Assembly (NCBI GenBank): GCA_009760855.2
Contig: WPIO01000004.1
Coordinates: forward strand, 12,596,501-12,660,500
Origin: Cristatella mucedo
Lineage: Eukaryota; Bryozoa; Phylactolaemata; Cristatellidae
Direction: 5' to 3'
DNA length: 64,000 nt
The position numbers and the translations under genes are program-made. Shown here piece after piece: positions 37,268 through 47,110 of this stretch. The notes beneath the pieces were generated by a model. The model ran no database searches. It was not told the DNA's origin and was given only the letters and a program-made list of their open reading frames with translations. Each line of letters begins with the position of its first letter. Position 1 is the first letter of the stretch.

Positions 37268-38625
37268 CGCTCGGCGGCGCGGAGCTCGGCGGCGGCGGCG
37301 GCTGCGGCCGAGCAGCGACGATGCAGGTTCCACTCGCGCACGCTCCGCACGACGGCGGCGAGCAATCCCGTGGCGAAGCTGCCCAGCACGTAGTGGCTCG
37401 CGACAATCCACGTGACTAAGTACGGAGCGACGACGTAGACGGGCAGCGCTCGCGACATGTCGTCGAACAGACGATACCAGTTGAGCGACGCGAGGCGCGC
37501 CAGCGTCACCGCGGCCGCTCCGACGTCGGCGAAAGCTTCGCGGTACGCCAGCTCGGCGTCGGAGCTGTGCGCGTAGGCTTCGAAGAGCGCCGTGCCGACG
37601 AGCGCGTAGGCGTAGGCCAGCGCCGCAAACAGGCCCGCCACGCCGAGCGAGCGCTGCCACGCGACCGCCGCCACGGCTGGCGGAACGGTCGGCGTCCGCA
37701 GGGCCGCGAGCGCGCGGACGCCGCCGAGCAGGCGCAGCGCGCCGACGCAGCGCAGCCGAGCGGCGAACGAGCTGCTGCTGCTTCCGCTTCGCGAGCCGGC
37801 GATTGGCGACGGCGGCGGCGGCGGATAGGCGAGCGAGAGCAGAGCGAGTGCCGTTAGACTCGCGTCGAGAGCGCACCACGGATCCCGCCAGAAGCTCGCG
37901 AGCCCCATCGCGGTCCATCGGATCGCCAAGTCGAAGCAGAACGCGCACACCGTGGCGAACGAGCCAGCCTTAGCCAGCGCCGTCAGCGCGCCATTACTGG
38001 ACCCGGAGTACTCGACCGCCAAGCCGATGCAGACGCAGTGCACTACCGTGCAAAGCACCACGGCCAACCTGTAGGCCGCGCTTCGCTGCAGCCACGCGCT
38101 CCACAGCCGCGTCGCGCCACCCGGCGGTGAAGCGCACTCGTCGTCCGGCAGCAGCAGCCGCTGTCGCTGCCGCTGCTGCCGCCGCCGCCGCTCGCGCTCG
38201 GGCGCTCGCGCTGCAGCCGCCGACCGGTCCTCGCCGCCGCGCGTCCGCACGACGCCGTGACAGAAGTTGACCGGCAGGTCCGAGTTGAGCACGCAACGGA
38301 GTACGACGGTGGCGGTGGCCGCGGCCTCCGTCGTCTGCTCGCCGCTCGACGAAGACGGCGGCGCGCAAAGGACGTGAGTGCATACGCCGGCGGCGGCGGC
38401 GGCCTTTCTTTCTTGCAGCTCGCATTGCTCGACGACGCGCAGCAGTCGCTGCCGCACGCTCTTCGCCGCTGGCCGCAGCTTACGATACTCGCGGTACGCC
38501 CTTTTGCAGCCGCCGCCGCCGCTACCGTTTTTCATTGCCGGCGTCGGCGGCGCGACGTGAAACAAGCAAGCTGTACGCGCGGAGCGCTGCCTTCGCGGCC
38601 GCCAGCCGCGAAGGCAGCGCCGCAT
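37268..38625 (-). CDS. CATSPER2-like: CatSper2-like sperm cation channel subunit, main exon
   Basis: One open exon encodes a 6-TM voltage-gated channel subunit: a basic N-terminus, S1 (about 183-204), S2 (218-240), S3 with D254, S4 (290-310), S5 (328-349), pore and S6 (395-427), then AAAELRAAE and donor GCG|GTAACA at 37268. CatSper2 is one of four pore subunits of the flagellar Ca2+ channel that drives sperm hyperactivation. The best family signal is FEAYAHSSDAELAYREAFAD leading to VTLA...LNWYRLFDDM, which follows the CatSper2 S5-pore pattern. S4 has Arg at 292, 298, 304 and 310, with Gly/Ala at the intervening third positions. The filter TxDxW is here A-S-L-N-W, so the acidic residue is Leu381. 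Start: codon 1 (38625) or Met31 (38535), both with purine at -3. A single N-terminal to S6 exon is unusual. It could be a divergent paralogue. Confidence 0.75.
38584..38620. repeat. Perfect 15-bp GC-rich hairpin at the channel start codon
   Basis: gcgctgccttcgcgg, 7-nt loop, exact reverse complement. It spans codons 2-14 if the first ATG (38625) is used, and lies in the 5' UTR if Met31 is the start. Confidence 0.85.
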
Positions 38626-39114
38626 CGCGCGGCATTCACCTATTGACTAACGTGTTGGCGCAGCTCACGCGGGCGCGAGGCGCGGCATCGCGGCGCGCGG
38701 TGCAGCGGCTGAGTGCGGCACGCATTTATTTGTCACTCTTCCGCTCCTCCTCAACGTCAGCGCGAGGATGAAGGTGCCAAGCTGCGAGCGCCGCGCCCCC
38801 GATCCCCCGCGGCGGCCGCGTCGTCCCGCCCCCTCTCGCTGCGGCTGCAGCAGTAGCTTGGACCGCGAGGGCGCTGGCGAGCGCGGCGTCACGCGGCGCG
38901 TCCGTCGACTTTCGAGTCCGAAGCTTCGCGGGACAACTGACTGCGCACCGCGCGCGCGCGCGCTCCCGCGCGGTCAAGCGACTGGCTAGCAGCGTCAATT
39001 TCTGCTATTGATTGCTCGGTCCAATCCATTTCCGGCGCCGGCGGCGCTGGCCGGTGAGTCGGCGGTCAGAGGGTCTACGGGCGCCTGCGCGTCGCAGCGG
39101 CCGCACTCTCCGCT

Positions 39115-39325
39115 CTACTTTGAAGTCTCCATCGTCGTTTCCGTCTCCGTCTCCGTCGCCGTCGCCGTCTCCGTCACCGTCTCCATCTCCGTCTCCGTCT
39201 CCGTCGCCGTCTCCGTCTCCGTCGCCGTCTCCGTCTCCGTCTCCGTCTCCGTCTCCGTCACCGTCTCCGTCTCCGTCTCCGTTGCCGTCTCCGTCGCCGC
39301 AGCCGGAGTCGCTTCTTCCGCGCGA
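39115..39325 (-). CDS. Id-type HLH protein, exon 2: Thr-Glu repeat tail
   Basis: Acceptor tttattttcgcag before 39325 is strong. Exon 1 leaves two bases (AG); the first base here completes a Ser codon. The frame then reads RAEEATPAAAT followed by about 50 residues of alternating Thr-Glu (with some Ala, Val, Met), ending METSK and TAG at 39115. The tail is encoded by a GGAGAC/ACGGAG hexanucleotide array, so the C-terminus is made of an expanded microsatellite. An alternative is that the true second exon lies further downstream and this is intron. Confidence 0.5.
39128..39300 (-). repeat. Hexanucleotide (TCCGTC)n array, about 170 bp
   Basis: Tandem CCGTCT/CCGTCG/CCGTCA hexamers on the plus strand; periodic 6-bp variation keeps the minus frame Thr-Glu throughout without a stop. 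Confidence 0.95.
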
Positions 39326-39549
39326 CTGCGAAAATAAATTGGAAACCATTGCGACGTAGCGGCGGCAGCCGGAGGCAAATTCAGCCACGCCTCGTGGAAT
39401 TCGTGGTCGAAACGCGCCAATGCTCTAGACACCGCACCACCGCCGCCGCCGCCGCCCCCGCAAGGGAACGAAGACTCGCGCGAGCCGAAACGGTATTGCA
39501 TAAAGTGAAAGCGGCGGCGGGAGACGTCCTAGACGGCGCGCCAGCTTAC

Positions 39550-39791
39550 CTTTCGGTGGCCCCTCTCTGAAGAAGACTATTCAAATGATCAATGTAGTCG
39601 GCAGCACAATACAGGAGCTCCACTGTGCTGAGAGTCTCCGCGCGAGCAGACGCCGGCAGGATTCTTCGCAGATCGTCTAACAGAGCTCTGAACTCGGCGG
39701 CCCTCTGCTGATCGGCGCCGGTGGAGGCGGATCTTGAGAGCCGGAGACGCCTCCGGCGGCATCCGACTGAAGGGACTCCTTTTAGACCCAT
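39550..39791 (-). CDS. Id-type (inhibitor of DNA binding) helix-loop-helix protein, exon 1
   Basis: ATG at 39791 (G at -3, G at +4) opens 80 codons plus two bases up to donor GAAAG|GTAAGC at 39550. Residues 31-46 (AAEFRALLDDLRRILP) form helix 1, 47-53 the loop, and 54-74 (LSTVELLYCAADYIDHLNSLL) helix 2. The pattern L..LR.I.P....LS.VE.L....DYI..L matches Id/extramacrochaetae HLH domains. A basic patch CRRRRLRLSR (11-20) is 10 residues away from helix 1 and lacks the ExxR of DNA-binding bHLHs, so no DNA-binding basic region adjoins the HLH. Id proteins sequester E-type bHLH factors in the nucleus. The intron directly after the HLH agrees with the known Id gene structure. Confidence 0.72.
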
Positions 39792-39799
39792 TTCTAGTC

Positions 39800-42630
39800 T
39801 CCCGACGTCACCCTGCGGCGGCAATGGCGAGAATGGGCGTGGTGCCTAGAGACGGAGGACGGCAGTCGGACGCGTTCGCACTCCGGCGCCCGAGGCCGGC
39901 GCTGCTCCGCCCTACTACTATCGCCTCCGCACCTGCCTGCTGGCTGGCTAGCGGCGGCCGGAAGAGCGGCGACGACGTTTCTGCTTCGACGGCGCAGCCA
40001 ACTTGCTCGCTCGCGCACGCGCGCGCGCGCGCTCAGCGTCAGGGTCGCCTAGACGCCCGACAAGCGCGAGAGCGCTCGCGCAGCCCGTAATCTCCGGAAA
40101 CTGCGGACGGCGGGTTGCAGCCAATGAATGGACAGCATATTCCCCCCGGGGAGCTAAGCAGATTGCTTCGTAATACATGCTATTAGAGCGGGCCAGTTAG
40201 TCGCAGTGTCGGTGCGGCGCAAACACAAGCAGCGAGTCGCGACAGCGGAGGAGACCGCGCTCCTTTCGACCGCCGCCACGGCATGCGCCATGAGTGAGCG
40301 CGCACCGACCGGCGCCATCCGCGCCGAGCAACGCTGCAGCCCGCTTACGGCGCCGCAGTCGACCTCCAGCTCTTCATCTCTGGCTCGCTCCTGCCGCGCG
40401 ACAGAACGCGACAGTGCGAGGCCAGATCGAGACCGGCTGACTACCTTGGCGGCGGCGGCGGCGGCGGCGGTCGGAGGGACGCGCGCGGATCGCTCTGGTT
40501 AGACTTCTCCGCCGCGCTAGCAATAACGGACGAAAGGGTAGCTCGTACGCGGTCGTCGGCGAGCGGCGTTCGCTCCTGGCGACGCCGGCAGGGTGCGCTG
40601 AAAGTCGCGGCGGCGGTCGCGAGCTGTCGCGCGGCGACGGAGGCGCCCGCGAACCGTCGACTACGACGCACGCTACCGGTCGGGACTGCCGCCCGCCCGC
40701 TCCGTCCCGTGTCGCCACCCGGTCGGTCGCGGACGAGGTTGGCGCTATGCAGCGATGGGGCGCGGCGCGTGGCAGCGGCCCGTTTCTCGCTGAGCCTAGC
40801 CGAGCACGACAGCGGCTAACAGCGAGCGAGCGGTCCGAGCGCGCGCGCGAGCGGTCCGAGCGAGCGGTCCGAGCGCGCGCGCGAGCGGTCCGAGCGCGCG
40901 CGCGAGCGGTCCGAGCGCGTCCGAGCGCGCGCGCGAGCGGTCCGAGCGCGCGTGCGAGCGGTCCGAGCGCGCGTGCGAGCGGTCCGAGCGCGCGCGCGCG
41001 TGCGATTTAATCACCCGCGAGTTCGGCGTCCTAAGACGCCGAGGTCGCTCAAAGAGACCTACCGCTAACGACGAGAGACGACTGGACCTGAGCGCGACTG
41101 GCGACGGTGGGGCACCACGGACAGCTCTCACACCGCCGACTGGAAGGGCCACGGAGGCAGAGTGAGAGAGAGCGTGTGACTGCGTCGTGTCGCTCCGTCT
41201 GCTGCCGGCCGGCGACAGTCAATGCCCGTGCTCTGCAACGTGCGACCTCGCCGCTGGTTGGTCCGTTGCTGATCCCTGGCTGAATGGGCCAGACGAGCTC
41301 GCTGTATGACTCAGCGGCCTCGAATTGAGAAGGGGAGAACTGGCGATCGGGCGGATACTGTCCTCGGCACCACCCGAGCCGGCAGGCCGGCGGTTCGCAG
41401 CGCCACCGCCGGCAATCTTCAGATCGGCTCCATTGTCTCACTGCAGAGCTAGAGCAGAGTCGATTCAGCTGCCTCTCGGCTAGTCGGATTATGGAGGCTC
41501 GCTATTGTTCGTAGAGGCGGCATCGGAGCGCGGAATCACGACGGGCTCGGAAGCTACCGCTGGCCGCAGTCGTTGCGGCCTCTCATCCGCTAGGGTCTTC
41601 TTAAAATGGGCGCTCGAGTCCTCGAAAACGAGCCGAACCCGAAGGCTCCACCCCCGGCTCCCAAATGCTTCAGCCAAAAATGAAGCGGTCGCTAAAGGCC
41701 AGAGCCAACTGTCGCCGTGGCGGCGGCGGCGATAGCTCGCCTATGCCCGACAGCAATAGCTCGCCTATGCCTGACGAGCGGCGACGCCGGGCTGCGGGTC
41801 AATTTCGAAGATGAAGCGCGGCGGCGGCCGGCGGGTGAAGCCGCTGCGAAATGGGGAAAAGCGCGCCGCGACAGCTGAATTTGGGATCAGGCGAAACTTG
41901 CCTGATCGCGGAGCTTTTTCCGAGAGTCAACATAACCGGCGTTTCAAAATTGGCCTCGGTGGCGGCGGCGCCATCGAACGCAGAAACCGACCGGCAGCGT
42001 CCATGCCTTCGCCCGGTTGGGCATTCACCTGCGTCAGAGTGAAGAACCGACTCGTCGCGACAGCAATGAATGGCAACCTGAGTCCCGGTCCCAATTAGTT
42101 GCGGCCCTCGCATGCAGGCGTCAAAATGTAGCAGGAACTGTAGCTCATCTGCGAACCGATCGTCAGCGGCTGCTGCTTTGATGTCGATTCAGAGGGAAAT
42201 GGTGCTATCGGAGAGAAAGCGTGCGGCGTACTAGTCGATGCAAAATACACATATTTCAAACAAATTTGCGCGGCTTCCATTTCAGTCGCGCTCGCTTTCC
42301 GTCCCGAAGCACGGGTTCAAATCCGACCACCACTCCGGAGACTTGTCCTTTCAGTGTACGATTAGCAAATGCTCCTTTAAAGCATGGACGGTTTCTTTCC
42401 CACTGAGCAAGTAAGCCTCGTTATGAGCATCTACTGTTTAATTAATACGGTCAATTTTTGGTCCAAGGTTACTGCGGCAATGCGTGTATACACTTTCTAC
42501 TGCATTATTCTGCACAGAACAACTCACGCGGCGGATCACTAACTGATGTAGGGATTCATTACTCCAACTGACAATTTAGCCGGCACTGTGTGCGCTTACA
42601 ATGATAGTTACTTGCCATGCCAGAGGCTTC
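39800..42630. other. CpG-rich island upstream of the Id-like gene, no gene called
   Basis: Very CpG-rich from 39.8 to 41.2 kb, as expected of a promoter region for the minus-strand Id-like gene. Open frames occur on both strands because stop codons are rare at this GC content. None shows a domain. I do not annotate them. A tRNA-like T-arm word gggttcaaatcc at 42307-42318 lacks a box A. Confidence 0.4.
40828..41005. repeat. CpG minisatellite, gagcggtccgagcgcgcgcgc
   Basis: About nine units of 13-27 bp, all built from gagcggtccgagcg plus a variable (cg)n spacer. Confidence 0.9.
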
Positions 42631-42639
42631 CTTTGCAGC

Positions 42640-42700
42640 CAATTTGAATTGCCTAGAAAGAGATTGAGTGCTCTGAGGACGCTATGACAAAAGTATCTTA
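42640..42700 (+). mobile_element. Family A LINE, 3' stem-loop remnant
   Basis: ttgaattgcctagaaagagattgag to gacgctatgac; outer stem now mispaired, ATT tail lost. Confidence 0.65.
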
Positions 42701-42707
42701 AGAATAA

Positions 42708-42754
42708 GAATAATATTAATAATGCACTTGATAAAGCGCCCTCAGAGAACTCAA

Positions 42755-42789
<35 letters not shown>

Positions 42790-42876
42790 AGGCGCTTTAC
42801 ATTTGCTGGAAAGGGAAATGCAATTGAATGGTGAGTAATATCATGCTTGATAATCAACATGAATAACGCTTCGTTG
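42708..42876 (-). mobile_element. Family A LINE 3' end with CT-expanded stem-loop
   Basis: Reversed 3' UTR, tail-to-tail with the previous remnant. The internal ctctctctag segment of the stem-loop has grown into a run of about 34 bp of CT with one TT (42757-42790), while both outer-stem arms are intact. Confidence 0.8.
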
Positions 42877-43034
42877 AACTTTGAACCTTATCTGCTTTCG
42901 TGCCGTCTTCATTCTTTCCGCACTTCCCGTCTCATTCGAGCTTGGATGTCTACTCACTTTCGCTACATGAATGGCAATAGAGCCACAGGCTTACTAGTTA
43001 TGGGCAAACGTCTTGCTGCTCAGAAATTAGTAAT

Positions 43035-43586
43035 ACTAATACACTCAATAAAGCGCCCTCAGAGAAATTAATCTCTCTCTAGGCGCTTTACATTTGCTGC
43101 AAAGGGAAATGCAATTAAATGGTGAGTAAAATCATGCTTCATAAATAAACAAAATGAATAACATGGTTAGGGGTGACATGCACAGGGTCAGCATGCAAAT
43201 GTGGTTAGTGGCAGCATGCACAGTGTCAGCACGCATAAGCACATGAAAGACGAATCATACGATACGGATCCACTAAATGCTGTCCTAAATAGGGGTGTTT
43301 CAAAGTTCTTTTTAAATGTGGTCAAGTCAGGGGATGTTCTGACGAAGGTCGGGAGGGAGTTCCAGGCTTTGGGAGCATACGAACTAGATGCACGGTCTCC
43401 AAAGGATCTAAGGTTAGTACGAGGTATTTGTAGACTGTTGGATTCCGAAAAGCAGGTGGTACGATGCTTGACCTGATGGGAGAGTATATCTGAGAGATAG
43501 GCTGGAGCCAAAGAATGAAGTGACCTAAAAGTGAGCGACAAAACCTTGAAGTCAATCCGTTGCTTGACTGGCAGCCACTGCAGGTT
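43035..43586 (-). mobile_element. Family A LINE, RT C-terminal copy
   Basis: Minus frame (43188-43703 region) holds [33 protein letters not shown], the [20 protein letters not shown] block and the TTFKKNFETPLFRTAF block, then the 3' UTR and stem-loop. At the truncated 5' end, the sequence abuts an unrelated (ATT)5 run at 43587-43601, suggesting insertion at a pre-existing LINE tail. Confidence 0.85.
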
Positions 43587-43852
43587 ATTATTATTATTAT
43601 CATTTTGACCATCAGAACCAAAGAGGTACAGCTGTATGCAGTAACTAAACATGTATTTGCCTTTCTTAGCTGAATTACTTAATATTTTGTGTCGATGCGA
43701 CAAACTCGTAACAAGGTCATTCTTATTTGAAAAATCATAAGCAATGAAATTTTACTTTTTCTAAGAATTAAACCAAAAATAGTTCACAGATTTTAGCTAG
43801 ACCTCTAAAAAAATTGTATCCATTGTTGTATTATTTAGCCGGTTATGTGCAT

Positions 43853-44068
43853 TAATAATAATAATAATACTGCACTTGATAAAGCGCCCACAGTGAACTT
43901 AATCTTTTTCTAGGCACTTTACATTTGTTGCAAAGGGAAATGCAATTGAATGGTAAGTAAAATCATGCTTGAATAACAAACAAAAAGAATAATATAGTTA
44001 GGGGTGACATGCACAGGGTCAGCATGCAAATGTTGTTAGTGGCAGCATGCACAGTGTCAGCACGCAAC
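43853..44068 (-). mobile_element. Family A LINE, 3' UTR copy
   Basis: (ATT)5 tail at 43853-43870, stem-loop with cccacagtgaac variant, ends at gtgtcagcacgca. Confidence 0.8.
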
Positions 44069-44273
44069 AACAACATTAATATCTAGGAATGCATTTGATC
44101 TACGATGACGAAGCGATAGCAGCTGCTGACGATCATAACTAACAAATAGCTTACTAGCCGCCGGCGTAGCTAAGGCAGCCGCCGGCGTGGGAGACCCAGC
44201 GGCCCGAAGCGCTAAGCGTTTAGATGTCCATAGGCACGTAATTTCTTACGCGCTACGGTCAAATAACAATCAG

Positions 44274-44275
<2 letters not shown>

Positions 44276-44305
<30 letters not shown>

Positions 44306-44345
44306 TCACTTGATAAAGCACCCTCAGAGAACTTAATCTCTCTAT
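44276..44345 (-). mobile_element. Family A LINE, tail and half stem-loop only
   Basis: (ATA/TAA)10 tail, then cttgataaagcaccctcagagaac; the second half of the stem-loop is cut exactly where the inverted-repeat element begins. Confidence 0.75.
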
Positions 44346-45189
44346 GTTGTCGTCGCGATCACTTTATAACAAGCCCGGCCACGGGTCTTATGCTGGCGTG
44401 ACGCGAGTTGCCTAGTTTAAGGTGAGGTTAAACTAGACTAAACGTTTAATCACGCGCTCTCCTGCATCCACTGCCAATCCAGCCGGGCTTCGCTTCCGAA
44501 AGGATTTATCAACAAAAGTGCGAACTTAATATTTAAAAATAGCCGGAGACATTTTCGTTCTGCCCCCCCCCAGAGTGTCCATCTTTAGTCGAAGCTCTAA
44601 GATAGCGCGGGTAGCAACTTTAAACAGGTCTTAGCTGTATCGTTTCCGTAGAAGATGTTCGCAAGAACCTCGGTTTTCGGAAGAATTCTGCAACGAACAC
44701 GAACGCATGTTAGAGCGCTCTATGTCAGGAGGCGAGAAATTATTAATCACTCGCGGCGAGCTCTCGCTCCTGCAGCAACTGAGCTACCCGACCACTCCTT
44801 CCGTTTAATTTAATAGCGTGAATAAGAGCGTAGCCCGGTTGGATTGGCAGTGGATGCATGAGAGCGCGAGATTAAACGTTTAGTCTAGTTTAACCTCACC
44901 TTAAACTAGGCAACTCGCGTCACGCCAGCAGAGGACCCGTGGCCGGGCTTGTTATAAAGTGATCGCGATGACAACATAGATTAGCATAGATACGGCACGT
45001 AGATTTAGATAGTAGATTTAATTAGCTCATGTATCAAATTAGTAGATTAGCGGACACGTAGATTCGATTGCTACCCGCGCTATCTTAGAGCTTCGACTAA
45101 AGATGTACACTCTGGGGGGGCAGAACGAAAATGTCTCCGGCTATTTTTAAATATTAAGTTCGCACTTTCGTTGATAAATCCTTTCGGAA
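44343..45189. repeat. Interleaved inverted repeat A-B-A'-B'
   Basis: Arm A (44343-44490) is the near-perfect reverse complement of A' (44831-44980). Arm B (44494-44617) is that of B' (45069-45189). The order is A, B, 213 bp, A', 88 bp, B', not the nested order of a simple foldback. Landmarks are gatcactttataacaagccc with its complement for A, and the poly-C run beside the agagtgt motif for B. The 213-bp middle has a tRNA-like box A on the minus strand (gtagctcagttgc, near 44780-44792). No coding frame. It interrupts a family A tail on the left and has the look of a non-autonomous DNA element that was rearranged. Confidence 0.85.
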
Positions 45190-45297
45190 ACCTTCAGCGG
45201 CGTCGTATCTCGATAAATCACGAAGATAATTTAAATTGTATTCGCTGCACAAAGGAGGGGGTATTTAAAATATAATTCTATTGGATTTCATATATCT

Positions 45298-45523
45298 ACT
45301 TCTATGCTACTCACTACCTCAACTGCTCTCCTGACTCTGCTATGCTTCCCACTTTCTCTTTGTTGCGTGAGACGAAGTCTGTTGGCTACCGAATGCGTAC
45401 CGAAAGCCGCTTAGGCTGTGAGTGCGCTATACAAAACTCTCCTGCGTAACACCCACATGGTCTGTATGACTTTGTGGAGTTACTGACGGAGATACATTAC
45501 ACTACGTTACATTACATAGATGG
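45298..45523 (+). mobile_element. Family B LINE, 3' end
   Basis: Plus strand from the AtCtACTCACTACCTCAACTG segment through the 3' UTR (ttggctaccgaatgcgtaccg..., ggagttactgacggagatac) to the attacactacgttacattac tail. Confidence 0.85.
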
Positions 45524-46062
45524 CAGCTTTACTTATTAGATGCGCCTTACCTCCGAAATATCCTCTAATATTAGAAGGAATTTATATCCGTAAAGCGGCT
45601 AGACTGTCGGATAAAGTTCTTTTGGATACCAGCATAGTGTCTTGGTGAAATATTCCATTTTCTCGAGGAATTTTATGAGTGACACTTTAATACTGTCGCA
45701 CGGACACCCTGACAATTTTTGGCTGAAGATGCGCTGCAATCTCTAGAATTCCTCAAGGTTATGACTACGACCGAATTTGCTTGCTCTGCGGGCGGTCTGC
45801 CCTCACTGTAACACTACCCATGTTTGCTTTGCTTTCAAAAATAAATAATAAGCACTGCTGGCATGGGACACAACGACGACGCTTGTTTCGGTGCAAAAGA
45901 AACAGACGCTACTCAATAATCCGTTTGCGAGGCGAGCCTGGTAGAACTTTAAAGACACTTGGTAAGCTAAGTGGTCAAGGTTATAAAATTACCTTTGCAT
46001 TCAGTTTTAAAATCTTGTAATGAAATATCTTCGCTAAAAAAATATTCCATGGTGGCTGAATT
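45524..46062. other. No recognised feature
   Basis: A 79-codon plus frame at 45781-46020 has no motif. Confidence 0.4.
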
Positions 46063-47110
46063 AATAATAATAATAATAATGCTGTTTTATAGCACTCTAA
46101 GTATTTTATCTCTCTATAGGCACTCTATATATCCTTAAAAAAAGCGTGTCAATTTCTCAGTTATGACATATCAGTTTCAACACACGTAAGCACACAGGGA
46201 ACATTGTGCGGGCCCAGAAAACTATGTGAAAAACGGATTCTTTTTAGCTTCTCTTTAAATTTCAAGTTCGAGGACCTCGTGACTTTAGTCGGGAGTTAGT
46301 TCCAGGTGTTGGGAGCATACGCACTAATGGCACGACATCCAAAGGATTTGAGGTTGGTTAGAGGCTCAGCTAAATGAATTGAGTCAGAAGAGAGGATGGT
46401 ATAATGCCTAGCCTTGTATTGGGAAGTAGCTCAGATAGATATAATGAAGCAAGAGAATTAAGGAACCTAAAGGTGAGTGACAAAATCTTGAAGTTGATAC
46501 TGCTTGATGTTGATGATGACTGCCAGTGCAGGTCGGGGAGATGTGGTGCAATGTGGCAACTGCTACGTTCATGACAAAAAAGCAGAGTTGTGCACAAATA
46601 GTCAGCTCCTAATTGAATAGGCTTGAAGACCTCCAAGTAGTGAGTTACGGAAGTCGAGACGGGATGTCACAAATGCATGAACCAACTTGAATGAGGTTTC
46701 CCTGCCTAAGCAGGCACAAATTTTTGCAATTTTTACGAAGCTGAAAGTAGGCCGATTTGACTATTAAGCTGATATAGGTCACCTACTGGAAGGTCACTTC
46801 GGAATAGGGCACCCAGATTTCGCTAAGACGCTACAGGAGATGTGCTGCCCAAGCCCATTTTGAAAGATGGCTGTTCCCGATTTGTGAGTCACACTGGATT
46901 TGCCCATAGCTAGTAAATTGGCTGTATCGTCATTCAATTTGAGGTTTGCTGCAATATAAGTGTAAATGTCATCAACACATGCAGCAAGGGAGTTGAGAGA
47001 GTTTGATTCGCTGAAAGGTAGAGAGAGATGAATAAACAGGTACAGCGGCGTTTCATCTGCATAAAAATGAAAGCCTAGATTAAAAGCACATTTTTTAACT
47101 TATAACTGCG
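46063..47110 (-). mobile_element. Family A-type LINE, about 1 kb with RT catalytic box
   Basis: The minus strand carries GFHFYADE (46 near 47060), in which the second catalytic Asp is Glu, then an LN/DD-like block, the RT C-terminal domain in pieces (frame 46370-46636), a diverged 3' UTR and (ATT)6 at 46063-46080. An old subfamily close to the copies at 16430 and 60890. Confidence 0.75.

Noticed and set aside
39008-39359. Ser-Pro and Val-Ser repeat proteins on the plus strand
   Set aside because: Complement of the hexanucleotide array that is better read as the Thr-Glu tail on the minus strand.
44730-44800. Possible tRNA gene on the minus strand in the inverted-repeat core
   Set aside because: A D-arm-like tagctcagttgc exists, but box B and a cloverleaf are missing.
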